The notes under the pieces were generated by a model, which saw nothing but the letters and a program-made list of their open reading frames with translations, was not told the origin of the DNA and did not search any database. From Umezawaea beigongshangensis (GTDB lineage Bacteria > Actinomycetota > Actinomycetes > Mycobacteriales > Pseudonocardiaceae): a DNA stretch of 64,000 nucleotides. Below, one piece after another: positions 18,843 through 27,982 of the stretch. The translations under genes and the position numbers were made by a program. Location: assembly GCF_016464305.1 (NCBI RefSeq), contig NZ_JAEIOJ010000003.1, forward strand, positions 657,726 through 721,725. Direction: 5' to 3'. Numbering within the stretch: the first letter of the stretch is position 1; every line of letters begins with the position of its first letter.

Positions 18843-21380
18843 CTAGTCCGTCGTCGCGGCGCCGGGGGCGGAATCGCGGCCCGTCGGGAGCGACCGGGTG
18901 CCGATCACGAGCCGGGCCGGCACCGCCCCGGCGACCACACCCAGCAGGGCCACGCCGCCGAGCATCGTCAGGTACCGCAGGGGTTCGGCGAACAGCCTCC
19001 ACCGCCCGTCCTGCGCCACGCTGAACGTGCCGACCACCGCCCCGCTGATCACGCAGCCCAGCACGAGGGCGACGCCCACGACGACGAGCGTCTCTCGACC
19101 GAGCATCCGGTGCAGCTGCCCGGCCGTGGCACCGGCCAGACGCAGATCGGCGAACTCGCGGCGACGGGCGCCGGTGGCGACGGCGAACGTGTTGACCACG
19201 GCTATCGCGGTGAAACCGAGCGAGACGACCACCATCAGCTCCCACGCGGCCTGCTGGTTCTGCACGTCCGACGCACCACCCCGCGGGTCGGCGGCGTCGG
19301 TCGCGGCGAGCGTGGGCCACCGGCCGCCGACCGTCGAGGCCAGGTCCGCGGCGCCGCGCAGGTACAGGGCTCCGACGAGGCCGTGCGGGTCGTGCGTCGC
19401 CACCAGGTCGGCCGGCAGCACGAGATCGCCGAACCCGCGCCGGTTCAGGTAGGTCGCGACGACGGTCAGCTCGACCCGCGTGCCGTCGGCCAGCCAGAAC
19501 ACCGGTCGGTCGCCGACCCGCCAGCCCCGCGCCTCGGCGAGCGGACCGCTCACCGCGACCTCGCCGTCACGCAGGTCGGTCAGGTCCCCGGTGGTCACGC
19601 CCAGGTCCACGGCCCGCTCACCGGTGACCCGCAGGCCCTGGGCCGGGTGGTCCTCCGGCTTGCCGCCCTCGTCGACCACGACGCGGGTGCCGAGCGTCGC
19701 GGCCGACCCCGTCACCCCCGGCAGGGCCGCGACCTCGGCAGCCGTCGTCAGCGGCAGCCCTGGCGCGTTGGTCGCGGCGACCCGCACGGTCGCCGGTGCG
19801 GTGCGCGCGGCCTGCTGGTCGGCGGTCACCGCGGTCAGGACGTCGCCGTTGAGCAGCATCGTCGCGTTGATCGCGAACATCAGGGTCAGCGGGATCGCGA
19901 CCCCCACGACCCGCCGCGACCCGGCGCGGGTCATCGCACCGGCCAGGCGGCCGAGCACCCCGGTGAGCCCGGCCAGCCGGGACAGCACGGCGATCAGCGG
20001 GTCGACCACGACCGGCCCGAGCGCGGCGGCGGCGCACAGCAGCAGCGAGCAGGAGACGAATCCCATGCCCATGCCGAACTGACCGCCGAGCGGCACCAGA
20101 CCCAGCACCGCGACCGCCCCGCCGACCAGCACGGCTGCGGTCAGCACCCGCGGCACCACACCGGTCCGGCTCGCGGTGACGGTCTCCCGCAGCGCCTGCG
20201 TCGGCGCGATCCGCACCGCCCGCCGCGCCGCGAACCCGGTGGAGAGCACGGTCACCAGCAGTCCGAGCACCACGGAGACGAGCAGCACCACCGCGTTCAG
20301 CGACACGGTGAACTGCGCAGGCACCGCGCCGAGCGTCCGGAACCGGGTCGCCACCAGCTCCGCCACCACGACCCCGAGCGGCAGCGCGGGCACGGCCGCG
20401 GCGAGCGTCACGAACGCGATCTCCAGGCGCAGCAGGCGGTGCAGCTGACGCGGCGTCGCACCAGCCGTGCGCAGCAGTGCGAGTTCCCGCAGCCGCTGAC
20501 GGACCGCGAGCGACACCGTGCCGGTGAGCACGAACACCGCCGCGAACCCGGTGATGCCGAGGACGAACCCGAAGACGGAGATGGCGCCGACGTGGTCCGG
20601 CACCGCGCCGGGCAGATCGGCGGTCACGCGGTCCGCCCCCGCGTGCACGGTCGCGGTGTCCCCGAGCCGCTCGCGCAGCGCGGCGAGCGTGGAATCACCG
20701 TCCACTCCGGACTCCAGGTGCACGCCGACCGCGGTCGGCCCCGGCAGCCCGGACAGCTCGGCGACCCGCGAGTCCGCGACGAACACCGCGGCCTGGCCCG
20801 GCACGCTCCCGCCCGCGATCCCGATGACGCGCAGGTCCCGCGCCCCGGTGCGGCTGGTCAGCCGCACCGTCTGGCCGACGTGTGCGCCGAAGCCCTGCTG
20901 GAGCACGACCTCGTCCGCTCCCGGCGCCGCCCCCTCCAGCAGCGAGTACGGGGTCAGCTCCGCGGAGGACCACCCGTGCGCCACGGTGGCCGCGTCCACC
21001 GCGCGCACCGGAACACCGCCGAGGTCGAGCGCCACCGGAAAGGCGTGGTCGGCCACCGCTGCGGCGACACCCGGCGTCTCCGCGACCGTGTCGACGACCG
21101 ACTCCGGCAGCGGCTCCGCACCGGTCAGCCGCTCGCTCTTCGTCTTGACCTTGGCCTCGTCGCCCTTGTCGATCGACGTGCTGAGCACGATCGACCGGTC
21201 GCCCGCGACCACCGCGTCCGCGGCGGCGAACCTGTTCCCGCCCGGCCCGGCGGTCAGCACCGACCACAGCAGCAGACCGCTCCCGGCGATCAGCGCGATG
21301 GCGAGGAACGCCGTGAGGAACGTGCCCGCGAAGGATCCGAGGCGGCGTCGCACGCTCGCCACCGCCAGCCGCGCCATCAC
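18843..21380 (-). CDS. ABC transporter permease, FtsX/MacB type with two FtsX modules
   Basis: 845 aa from GTG 21380. ATG 21377 is an equally possible start; both overlap the ATPase stop codon, and GGAG lies eight bases before the GTG. A membrane helix at residues 15-40 is followed by a large extracytoplasmic domain. Clusters of three to four helices occur in the middle (about 260-480) and at the C-terminus (about 715-830), each with FtsX-like sequence such as LRELALLRTAGATPRQ and RREFADLRLAGATAGQ. Such permeases act as mechanotransmission or export systems with a LolD-type ATPase rather than classical importers. The neighbouring kinase pair suggests a role in envelope stress or antimicrobial peptide response. 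Confidence 0.9.
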   Translation of the reverse strand: MMARLAVASVRRRLGSFAGTFLTAFLAIALIAGSGLLLWSVLTAGPGGNRFAAADAVVAGDRSIVLSTSIDKGDEAKVKTKSERLTGAEPLPESVVDTVAETPGVAAAVADHAFPVALDLGGVPVRAVDAATVAHGWSSAELTPYSLLEGAAPGADEVVLQQGFGAHVGQTVRLTSRTGARDLRVIGIAGGSVPGQAAVFVADSRVAELSGLPGPTAVGVHLESGVDGDSTLAALRERLGDTATVHAGADRVTADLPGAVPDHVGAISVFGFVLGITGFAAVFVLTGTVSLAVRQRLRELALLRTAGATPRQLHRLLRLEIAFVTLAAAVPALPLGVVVAELVATRFRTLGAVPAQFTVSLNAVVLLVSVVLGLLVTVLSTGFAARRAVRIAPTQALRETVTASRTGVVPRVLTAAVLVGGAVAVLGLVPLGGQFGMGMGFVSCSLLLCAAAALGPVVVDPLIAVLSRLAGLTGVLGRLAGAMTRAGSRRVVGVAIPLTLMFAINATMLLNGDVLTAVTADQQAARTAPATVRVAATNAPGLPLTTAAEVAALPGVTGSAATLGTRVVVDEGGKPEDHPAQGLRVTGERAVDLGVTTGDLTDLRDGEVAVSGPLAEARGWRVGDRPVFWLADGTRVELTVVATYLNRRGFGDLVLPADLVATHDPHGLVGALYLRGAADLASTVGGRWPTLAATDAADPRGGASDVQNQQAAWELMVVVSLGFTAIAVVNTFAVATGARRREFADLRLAGATAGQLHRMLGRETLVVVGVALVLGCVISGAVVGTFSVAQDGRWRLFAEPLRYLTMLGGVALLGVVAGAVPARLVIGTRSLPTGRDSAPGAATTD

Positions 21381-22126
21381 CGGGTCAGCTCCATCATCGA
21401 CGCCGACACCCGCTCGGGGGACGGCGAGAACATCTCGTCCGCCATCCGCCCGTCGGCGAGGAACACGACCCGGTCCGCCCAGCCCGCGGCGACCGGGTCG
21501 TGGGTCACCATCACCACCGTCGCTCCGAGCTCGTCCACGAAGCGCCGCAGCAGCGCCAGCACCTCGCGGCCGGTGGACAGGTCCAGCGCCCCCGTCGGCT
21601 CGTCACCGAAGACGACCTCGGGACGCCCGGCCAGCGCGCGGGCCAGCGCGACCCGCTGCTGCTGCCCGCCGGACAGCTCACCCGGACGGGCCTTCTCCCG
21701 GCCCGCCAGTCCGACCAGGGCCAGCAGCTCCCGCGCCCACCCCCGGTCCGGCCGCGTGCCGGCGAGCTGCTGCGGCAGCAGCACGTTGTCCCACACCGAC
21801 AGCGCGTCGACGAGGTTGAACGACTGGAACACGAAGCCCACGTGCGACCGGCGCACCGCGGTCAGCTTCGGCTCGCGCAGCGCGGCGATCTCCTGCCCGG
21901 CCAGCACGACGCGGCCCGAGGTGGGCCGGTCCAGTCCCGCCGCGCAGTGCAGCAGAGTCGACTTGCCCGACCCGGACGGCCCCATGACCGCGGTGAACGA
22001 CCCCCGCTCGAACCCCACCGTCACACCGTCGAGCGCCCGCACCCCACCGGGGTGCACCTTCGTCACAGCGGTCAGCTCCACCACGTCGCGCGGTGGCACT
22101 TCCGTCGAACCCTGCACCAGAACCAT
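21377..22126 (-). CDS. ABC transporter ATPase, LolD/MacB type
   Basis: 249 aa from ATG 22126. It has Walker A GPSGSGKST, Q-loop VFQSFNLV, signature LSGGQQQRV, Walker B VVFGDEPTGALD and the switch His in MVTHDP, so all catalytic elements are intact. It is the first gene of the ATPase-permease-kinase-regulator operon. No Shine-Dalgarno is visible. A possible -35 (TTCGGA) and -10 (TATCTT) would place transcription initiation at the start codon, suggesting a leaderless message. Confidence 0.93.
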   Translation of the reverse strand: MVLVQGSTEVPPRDVVELTAVTKVHPGGVRALDGVTVGFERGSFTAVMGPSGSGKSTLLHCAAGLDRPTSGRVVLAGQEIAALREPKLTAVRRSHVGFVFQSFNLVDALSVWDNVLLPQQLAGTRPDRGWARELLALVGLAGREKARPGELSGGQQQRVALARALAGRPEVVFGDEPTGALDLSTGREVLALLRRFVDELGATVVMVTHDPVAAGWADRVVFLADGRMADEMFSPSPERVSASMMELTR

Positions 22127-22360
22127 GTGGAAGATACTGCTGGGGCACGAGTTCCGAACCCACCGTGCGAGCAATGATCCGGAGGACCGGGCTGTCCCCA
22201 CCTCCGTTCGGCGGATCGGGAGAGCAGCTGATCCGTGTCGTGCGGACGGCCGCGGTGCTCGGCCACACCGAGGAGCAGCTCACGGGGGAGCGCACGACGG
22301 AGGCGCGCGAGCTGCACGGGATCGACCTGGCGGTGACCGCGGAGCTGCGGTTCGAGCGAC
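22127..22360. other. intergenic interval, possible short decayed frame
   Basis: Between the ABC operon start and the terminator at 22361 there is a forward-strand frame from an ATG at 22171 with coding-like composition (ending TEARELHGIDLAVTAELRF) and no recognisable domain. It runs into the terminator stem. I do not support it as a gene. Confidence 0.25.
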
Positions 22361-22404
22361 GGCGACCCGCCGCCCGCCCCCTGCGGAACGGGCGGCGGGT
22401 CGCC
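22361..22404 (-). terminator. strong terminator of the four-gene membrane/exported-protein operon
   Basis: A perfect 16-bp inverted repeat (22361-22376 and 22389-22404) with a 12-nt loop directly abuts the stop codon of the last reverse-strand gene. Confidence 0.8.
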
Positions 22405-22947
22405 TCACACGGCCGACAGCTCCTCGCGGGAGGGCCTCGTGCGGCGCCAGGCGATCGTCAGGAACGTGATCAGCCCCAGCAGCGGCAGCGTCGCCACCGC
22501 CCAGCTCAGCGCCAGCGGCGGTCCCGGCTGCTCCAGGACCTCCAGGTTCGGCAGCACGCCCTCGCCGCGCCCGTCCGGGCCGTCGACGGCGAACGTCATC
22601 GTCCACGTCCCCGGCGTGTCCAGGGAGGCGATGTCCATGCCCCACACCTCCAGCTTGCGCGGGTGGCGGGCCAGTTTGCGCGTCTTGTGCTCGTCCGCGC
22701 CCACCAGCTCCTGCCGCACGGTGCCGGTCCTGCCCTCGATGCCGCCGTCCGGGGCGAAGGTGAAGTCCAGCGACTGCATGGCGCGCACCGGCCAGGTGCT
22801 GAACCCGACGGTGATGCCGTACGGACCGGCCTGCACCCGCTCGGTGTGCACGACGTTCACCGGTTCGTAGGCCGCCGCGGGCTGTGCGCTCGTTCCGAGC
22901 AGGGTTGCGGTCGCCAGCAGTGCCGCGACGGTGGTCCGCGTCCTCAT
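22405..22947 (-). CDS. exported, C-terminally anchored protein of a four-gene membrane operon
   Basis: 180 aa. The start ATG 22947 overlaps the stop of the preceding gene by one base. It has a signal peptide to about residue 27 (SAQPAAAYEP), an extracytoplasmic beta-rich domain of about 115 residues, and one C-terminal helix (ALSWAVATLPLLGLITFLTIAW) with a basic cytoplasmic tail. The domain pattern (GPYGITVGFS, TWTMTFAVDGPDG) recalls YcnI/FixH-like extracytoplasmic proteins linked to copper handling, but no Cys/His/Met ligand set is obvious, so the function is open. Confidence 0.75.
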   Translation of the reverse strand: MRTRTTVAALLATATLLGTSAQPAAAYEPVNVVHTERVQAGPYGITVGFSTWPVRAMQSLDFTFAPDGGIEGRTGTVRQELVGADEHKTRKLARHPRKLEVWGMDIASLDTPGTWTMTFAVDGPDGRGEGVLPNLEVLEQPGPPLALSWAVATLPLLGLITFLTIAWRRTRPSREELSAV

Positions 22948-24080
22948 CACGCCTCCTCGGCGGTGGTCGGGGCGATGGCGCGCAGCGTCAGGCCGAAGCG
23001 CCAGCCCAGAAGGCCGGCCAGCGCGCCCAGCACGAGCGCGACGATCGCGGTCGGTGCCACGTAGCCGAACTCGGGGAGCGGAGCGTCGAACAGCAGCGTG
23101 CGCTGCAGGGGTGCCAGCGCCGCGACCAGGGCGGTCGCGACCGCTCCGCACAGGGGTGCGACGACGCGCGCGGACCAGCCGCTCGCGCGGGCCACCCGCA
23201 GCGCGCCCTCCAGGAGCAGCGCCACGCCCAGCAGGGACATCGGTATCAGGCTCGGCAGGCCGGGCACCCGGTCCACGTAGTCCCGCACCGGCAGCCCCAC
23301 GGCGTCGGCGTAGGTGTAGGTCGCCCACGGCGTGAACACCCACAGCACCGCCTGGAGCGCCGCCACGGCGCCGCCGGCCAGCAGCGCCGCACCCGGCCTG
23401 CGGAAGTACGACACGGCCACCACCAGCAGGAGCACGGTCGTGAACGCGATGCTCGTGTCCACGGCGTCGAACGCGCCGTCGGCGTCCTGGAACGCCAGCG
23501 ACGTGATCGTGAAGAACGCCACCAGCAGCGCCAGCGAGACGAGCACGCCGATCCGGCCCCAGCGCTCGGCCCGCGCCGCGGCGAACGCCATCAGCGAACC
23601 GATGATCGTGGTGGAGATCGCCAGCAGCAGGCCGATGTGCGGCGGCGAGTCGATCGTCGCGTCGAAGCCGTACAGACTGTGCCACCACTGGTCCCACAGG
23701 CCGTAGAGCAGGAACGTCGCGGCAGCCGTTCCGGTCACGAGATAGGCGACGGGAGCGGCGAACGTCCGCCCGAACACGCCGATCGCGTGCCCGCCGACCG
23801 CCGGGTCCACCGAGCGTCCGGCGCGCTGCGCCGCGGTCGTGCGCAGCACCACGACGAGCGCGGCCACCCCGGCGACCGCGCTGCCGGTGTAGAGGAGCAG
23901 GTGCGGCAGCGTGAAGAACGTGTCGGGTCCCACGTCGCTGTGCCACTGCACGTCCCAGCTCAGCCCGAACATCGACATCAAGGCGCCCAGGAGCACCGCG
24001 GCCGCAGGTGGCCACCCCCTGGTTCCCGCGCGTGCGCGGGCGTTCACCGCCACGCGTGTTCCCGGTGCTGTCAGGTCCAT
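22947..24080 (-). CDS. polytopic membrane protein of unknown function
   Basis: 377 aa from ATG 24080, 16 bases after the upstream gene. About ten hydrophobic segments run from residue 25 to the end. Histidines and tryptophans near predicted membrane faces (DVQWHSD, TLPHLLLYTG, LWDQWWHSLYGFD, PPHIGLLL) give it the look of a heme- or metal-linked membrane protein. I do not recognise the family. Tight spacing on both sides (a one-base overlap downstream) shows it is co-transcribed with the exported proteins. Confidence 0.8.
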   Translation of the reverse strand: MDLTAPGTRVAVNARARAGTRGWPPAAAVLLGALMSMFGLSWDVQWHSDVGPDTFFTLPHLLLYTGSAVAGVAALVVVLRTTAAQRAGRSVDPAVGGHAIGVFGRTFAAPVAYLVTGTAAATFLLYGLWDQWWHSLYGFDATIDSPPHIGLLLAISTTIIGSLMAFAAARAERWGRIGVLVSLALLVAFFTITSLAFQDADGAFDAVDTSIAFTTVLLLVVAVSYFRRPGAALLAGGAVAALQAVLWVFTPWATYTYADAVGLPVRDYVDRVPGLPSLIPMSLLGVALLLEGALRVARASGWSARVVAPLCGAVATALVAALAPLQRTLLFDAPLPEFGYVAPTAIVALVLGALAGLLGWRFGLTLRAIAPTTAEEA

Positions 24081-24096
24081 CGTGCTCGTCTTCCTC

Positions 24097-24510
24097 TCAT
24101 CCGCTGATCAGGAGCGGGAACACGACCCGCTCCGCTCCTCGCGCGTCGTCGACGACGACGGTCAGTTCCCACTGCCCGGCCATGTCGAGCGGCACCTCGG
24201 CCGCCCGGTACCGGCCGTCCCCGGTGCGCTGCGCCGGGATCGGCGGCAGTGCGTGCCCCATGTGCGGCATGGCCGGTTCGATCCGCACCTCGTCCACGTC
24301 GGGCGCGCCGCTCACCTCGACGTCCACGCCGGTGGTGCCGGCGCGGGCCGCGTCGACCACCAGCCGCACGCCGTGCCGCGACGTGGCCGCCTCCAGCGCG
24401 GCCGGTGCGCTTCCCGAGCCCGGTCGGGCGAACAGCACGACGGCCGCCGCGACCACCACCGCCACGAGCAGCGCCGCCACCGGCGCCGCCCGCATCCACC
24501 GCCGCGTCAC
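24097..24510 (-). CDS. FixH/YtkA-like membrane-anchored protein
   Basis: 137 aa from GTG 24510 with GGAGG six bases upstream, overlapping the previous stop in GTGA. It has an N-terminal anchor (residues 8-28) and an extracytoplasmic domain with MPHMGHALPPI and a C-terminal GQWELTVVVDD strand pair. The M-P-H-M-G-H signature followed by an immunoglobulin-like strand set is typical of FixH/YtkA-like proteins, many of them in copper or cytochrome-oxidase contexts. The Met and His residues could bind copper; this is inference. Confidence 0.8.
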   Translation of the reverse strand: MTRRWMRAAPVAALLVAVVVAAAVVLFARPGSGSAPAALEAATSRHGVRLVVDAARAGTTGVDVEVSGAPDVDEVRIEPAMPHMGHALPPIPAQRTGDGRYRAAEVPLDMAGQWELTVVVDDARGAERVVFPLLISG

Positions 24511-25946
24511 GGCGTTCCTCCTTCTCCGGCTCCGACGTCCAGCAGGACCGGTGTCGTCACCAGGGCGTAGTCGCGCTGGTTCTGCACCCACACCCGGTAG
24601 CGGCCGGGCAGCGGGAACGTGTGCGTGAACGTCACCACGGGGCCGTAGGCGGCGACCGTCTCGTCCGGCGGCCCGCCCGTCGCGCCCGGCGTCAGCGGCA
24701 CCATCGCGTGCGCGTGCGCCCACACCGGTGCCCGCTGGGCCGCGTCGCCCACCGGCTCCCCGTCGGGCAGCGGGCCGACGACGATCAGGTGTCCCACCAT
24801 GCCCAGCCAGGGCTGGAGGTCGGCCGTCGTGCCGACCCGTGCGGTGATCGTGGTCGGCTCACCCGCTCGCGCCCCGGTCACGGCGACGTCGACGGGGGTG
24901 CCGTTCACGTCGCGCGCACCGGCGGCGGGCGGCGACGACGGGTCCACCGGCGTGCCGGGGACGTCGAAGCCGGTGGGGGAGCGCAGCAGCTGCACCCCGC
25001 CACCGCGGCGGGAGATCTCCGCGGACACCGCGTGGTGGCCGGGTTCCGGGGCGCGCAGCCGCGCGCGGTACTCGCCGGGAGAGACCCGCACCGGGTGCAC
25101 GTGGCGCAGTCCGCCGGAGGGCGTGACGACCACGAGGTGCATCAGCGCGTCGTCGTGCACGAGCAGGTCGTCCACCGGGCGTCCGCTCGCGCCGTCGGTG
25201 AGCGACAGCTCCAGGTCGAGCGCGTCTCCGGTGCTCCCGGCGCGCAGCAGCAGCGTGACCGGTGGCCGGGAGAGGTCCGAAGTGGACGGACGCTGCACGG
25301 AGTACGGGTCGCGGACGGCGTCCTCGGTGGCGTCGACGTCCTCGCCGGGACGTGGTGGGGCCGGGGTGGAGGCGGACAGCAGCGCGGCCGTCACCGCCAC
25401 GGCCAGCGCCGCCACGAACCCGCCCGCCGGCAGCAGCACGACCCACCCGTGCCGCGCCGTCACAGCCGTGCCCAGCGCGACGAGCAGCAGCAGCCCGGCG
25501 GCCACGAAACCACGGTAGGTCAGGCCCTCCGCGGGCGACATCACCGCCACCGGCACCACGAACGGGATCAGCGCGACCCGCTCGCCGTCGTCGACCGCCA
25601 GTTCCTGCGGCCCGGCGGTGTCCACCCGCAGCGTCCCGTGGTGCGGACCGGGCGTCGCGCCCAGCGCCACCACGGCCTCCGGCCCGCCGCCGCCGCCCGG
25701 CCGTGCGACGCGCAGCCGCAGCTCGCCGGGCGCGCTGCCCTCGTGCGTGATCACGTCGACCCTCAGCGGGCCCGGCACCGCGTCCACCCGGCGCAGCACC
25801 ACGGTCAGCTCGCGGTCCCCCAGCGTCTGCGCGACGTGCACGTCACCACCGGCCGGTGCCCCGTCGGCGAGCGCGAGCGCTCCACCGCACAGCGTGGCCA
25901 GCGCGCTCAGCAGCAGCGCCGCGATCGTCTTCTCCGTCGTCCTCAT
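24507..25946 (-). CDS. large exported/membrane protein with two His-rich FixH/YtkA-like domains
   Basis: 479 aa from ATG 25946. It has a signal peptide (1-27), a first extracytoplasmic domain, two membrane helices (about 150-200) and then two repeated beta domains, each with a paired-histidine motif (MHLVVVTPSGGLRHVHP; GHLIVVGPLPDG with WAHAHAM). The repeated H-L-x-V-V ... H-x-H pattern is found in bacterial proteins annotated as heavy-metal-associated or YtkA-like. It is the first gene of the operon; the two-component pair ends 108 bp upstream on the same strand and may control it. A metal (copper) role is an inference. Confidence 0.78.
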   Translation of the reverse strand: MRTTEKTIAALLLSALATLCGGALALADGAPAGGDVHVAQTLGDRELTVVLRRVDAVPGPLRVDVITHEGSAPGELRLRVARPGGGGGPEAVVALGATPGPHHGTLRVDTAGPQELAVDDGERVALIPFVVPVAVMSPAEGLTYRGFVAAGLLLLVALGTAVTARHGWVVLLPAGGFVAALAVAVTAALLSASTPAPPRPGEDVDATEDAVRDPYSVQRPSTSDLSRPPVTLLLRAGSTGDALDLELSLTDGASGRPVDDLLVHDDALMHLVVVTPSGGLRHVHPVRVSPGEYRARLRAPEPGHHAVSAEISRRGGGVQLLRSPTGFDVPGTPVDPSSPPAAGARDVNGTPVDVAVTGARAGEPTTITARVGTTADLQPWLGMVGHLIVVGPLPDGEPVGDAAQRAPVWAHAHAMVPLTPGATGGPPDETVAAYGPVVTFTHTFPLPGRYRVWVQNQRDYALVTTPVLLDVGAGEGGTP

Positions 25947-26054
25947 CGGGACCGACTCTAGGAACGGAGCGTGTCCCCGTCGTCACGGCAACGGGGGACC
26001 GCTCGTCCCCCGCACGAGGGATTCGACCCCGGCACCGGGTCGGGGTCGGCGGGC

Positions 26055-26717
26055 TCAGCGGTGCGGACCGCTCACCAGACCGTGCGCGTAGGCGTAGACG
26101 GCGGCGTGCACGCGGTCGCGCAGCCCGAGCTTGGTGAGCACCCGCGACACGTGCGTCTTGACCGTCTCCTCGCCCACGTGCAGCTGCGCCGCGATCTCGG
26201 CGTTGCTGCGGGCCGCCGCGATCAGCAGCAGCACCTCCTGCTCCCGCGAGGTCAGCCGCCGCACCTCCGGCGGCGCGGGCGGCGGTTCGATGCTGGTGGC
26301 GAAGCGGGTGATGAGTCGCCGGGTCACCGACGGGTCGATCAGCGCGTCGCCCCGCACGGCCACCCGCATCGCCGAGATCATCTCCTCCGGCGGGAGGCTC
26401 TTGAGCAGGAAACCGCTGGCACCGGCCCGCAGCGCGCGGTAGACGTACTCGTCGCTGTCGTAGGTGGTGAGCACCAGCACCCTGGTGACGTTGCCCGGCG
26501 CGCCCAGGATCGCCTCCGCGGCGGCGAGGCCGTCGAGCTTCGGCATCCGCACGTCCAGCACGGCGACGTCCGGGCGCAGCCTCGCGGCCAGCGCGACCGC
26601 CTCGCGCCCGTCAGCGACCTCGGCGACGCACTCCAGGTCCGGCTGGGTGTCGAGCACGGCGCGCATCCCCGAGCGGAACAGCGCGTGGTCGTCGGCGAGC
26701 AGGACGCGCAGCGTCAC
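26055..26717 (-). CDS. NarL/FixJ-family response regulator
   Basis: 220 aa from GTG 26717, overlapping the kinase stop in GTGA. Receiver residues are intact (LADDHALFRSG, VLDVRMPKLDG, LLKSLPP). A linker leads to the LuxR helix-turn-helix LTSREQEVLLLIAAARSN. It is the partner of the kinase encoded just upstream. Its position directly before the four-gene exported-protein operon suggests that operon as a target. Confidence 0.93.
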   Translation of the reverse strand: MTLRVLLADDHALFRSGMRAVLDTQPDLECVAEVADGREAVALAARLRPDVAVLDVRMPKLDGLAAAEAILGAPGNVTRVLVLTTYDSDEYVYRALRAGASGFLLKSLPPEEMISAMRVAVRGDALIDPSVTRRLITRFATSIEPPPAPPEVRRLTSREQEVLLLIAAARSNAEIAAQLHVGEETVKTHVSRVLTKLGLRDRVHAAVYAYAHGLVSGPHR

Positions 26718-27982
26718 GGGCGCTCCCCGGTCGGCAGGAGCGCGCGCACGACCCAGTGCTCGCCGGTGGCGTCCGGGCCGTGCCGGAACTCGCCGTCGAA
26801 CAGCGCGACCCGGTCCCCGATGCCGGCCAGCCCCAGCCGCGGCGTCCCGGTGTTCCGGTGGGCTCCGCTCGTCGCCGTCCTGTTCGTCGCCGCGCTGTTC
26901 GTCGCCGTCCTGTTCGTCGCCGCCCTGTTCGTCGCCGCCCTGTTCGGCATCTCGTTCGTCACCGTCAGCACGACGTCCCTCTCGCGGACGTGCACGTCGA
27001 CCTCCACCAGTCCTCCCCCTCCGTGGCGCAGCGCGTTCGTCAGCGTCTCCTGCACGATGCGGTGGAGCGCCACGTCGACCGATCCCGGCAGTTCCCGCCG
27101 CCCGCCGCGGGTGGTCAGCGCCACCGGGAGCCCGGCGGCCCGCACGCCCTGCACCAGCTCGTCGACGCCCGCCAGTCCGGGCTGGCGGTCGGCGCGGTCC
27201 TCGTGGCCGTGCAGCAGGGCCAGCAGCCTGCGCAGATCGGCCATCGCCGAGCGGCTGGCCCGTTCCACGGCGTGCAGCGCGCGCCGCGCCGGGCCGTCGG
27301 TGTCCTCTCCCAGGCCGAGCCGGGCGGCTCCCGCGTGCACGCCGATCGCGCTGACGTGGTGGGAGATGACGTCGTGCAGGTCGCGGGCGACGGCGCTGCG
27401 CTCCTGCGCCACGGCTCGCGCGACGGCGGCCCGCTCGGCGTGCTGCTGCCGCTCGCTCCGCTGCTCCAGCTCGGCGATGTAGGCGCCGCGCGCGGTGGTG
27501 TAGCGGCCGACCAGCAGCGGCAGCAGGCAGCTCGCCGCGACGTCGAGCACCACCGGCCACGGGCCGGGTTCCCGGCCGCCCTCCAGCTCCAGTTCGTTCA
27601 CGACGAGGCCGACGGCCATCGCGAGCGCGGAGGTCGCGGCCTGCGCGCCGCCGAGCCAGGCCCCGGCGCGGTAGGCGGCGATCAGCACCCCGGCGTCGTT
27701 GACCTGCTGGCCGCCGGGGCCCAGCAGCAGGGAAGCGGCGACCAGCAGCAGGGCGTGCGCTCCCGCGACGAGGCCCGAGCGCCGGGCCGAGGTGGCGAGC
27801 GCGCCGTCGACCGCGAGGATCAGCACGACGAGGACCTGCTCGCGCCAGCCGAACGGCGCGGGCTCGCTCAGGACGAACGAGGCCACGTCGACCACCGCGC
27901 ACGTCGCCGCCACCAGCAGGGACTGGCCGACCAGTGATCTGCGGGTGCCGCGCACCGGGTCGGTCGCGCCGTCCGTTCCCAC
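26714..27982 (-). CDS. sensor histidine kinase with a repeat-expanded ATP lid
   Basis: 422 aa from GTG 27982 (GGGGGA upstream). About five or six membrane helices occupy residues 15-165. The phosphoacceptor motif is ARDLHDVISHHVSAIGVHAG, and the N box is IVQETLTNALRHGGG. Between that and the glycine box (GLAGIGDRVALFDG) lies an in-frame tandem array of five 5-residue units rich in Ala, Thr and Asn-Arg, encoded by five 15-bp repeats (26871-26945). The insertion falls in the ATP-lid region, which is normally short in this family. Both overlapping genes form a standard NarL-type two-component system. Confidence 0.9.
   Translation of the reverse strand: MGTDGATDPVRGTRRSLVGQSLLVAATCAVVDVASFVLSEPAPFGWREQVLVVLILAVDGALATSARRSGLVAGAHALLLVAASLLLGPGGQQVNDAGVLIAAYRAGAWLGGAQAATSALAMAVGLVVNELELEGGREPGPWPVVLDVAASCLLPLLVGRYTTARGAYIAELEQRSERQQHAERAAVARAVAQERSAVARDLHDVISHHVSAIGVHAGAARLGLGEDTDGPARRALHAVERASRSAMADLRRLLALLHGHEDRADRQPGLAGVDELVQGVRAAGLPVALTTRGGRRELPGSVDVALHRIVQETLTNALRHGGGGLVEVDVHVRERDVVLTVTNEMPNRAATNRAATNRTATNSAATNRTATSGAHRNTGTPRLGLAGIGDRVALFDGEFRHGPDATGEHWVVRALLPTGERP
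26871..26945. repeat. five tandem 15-bp repeats inside the kinase gene
   Basis: Units begin at 26871, 26886, 26901, 26916 and 26931 with consensus GTCGCCGYCCTGTTC. The length is a multiple of three, so copy-number change keeps the kinase frame. Confidence 0.9.

Noticed and set aside
22171-22404. Short forward frame ending near the terminator
   Set aside because: It reads through the terminator stem, lacks a recognisable domain and lies between two reverse-strand operons.
17634-22469. 1611-codon forward open frame
   Set aside because: It is antisense to the kinase, permease and ATPase genes; His/Gln/Arg-rich composition and no domain.
26871-26945. Repeat array considered as CRISPR
   Set aside because: Units are 15 bp and contiguous without spacers, and lie within an intact kinase gene.
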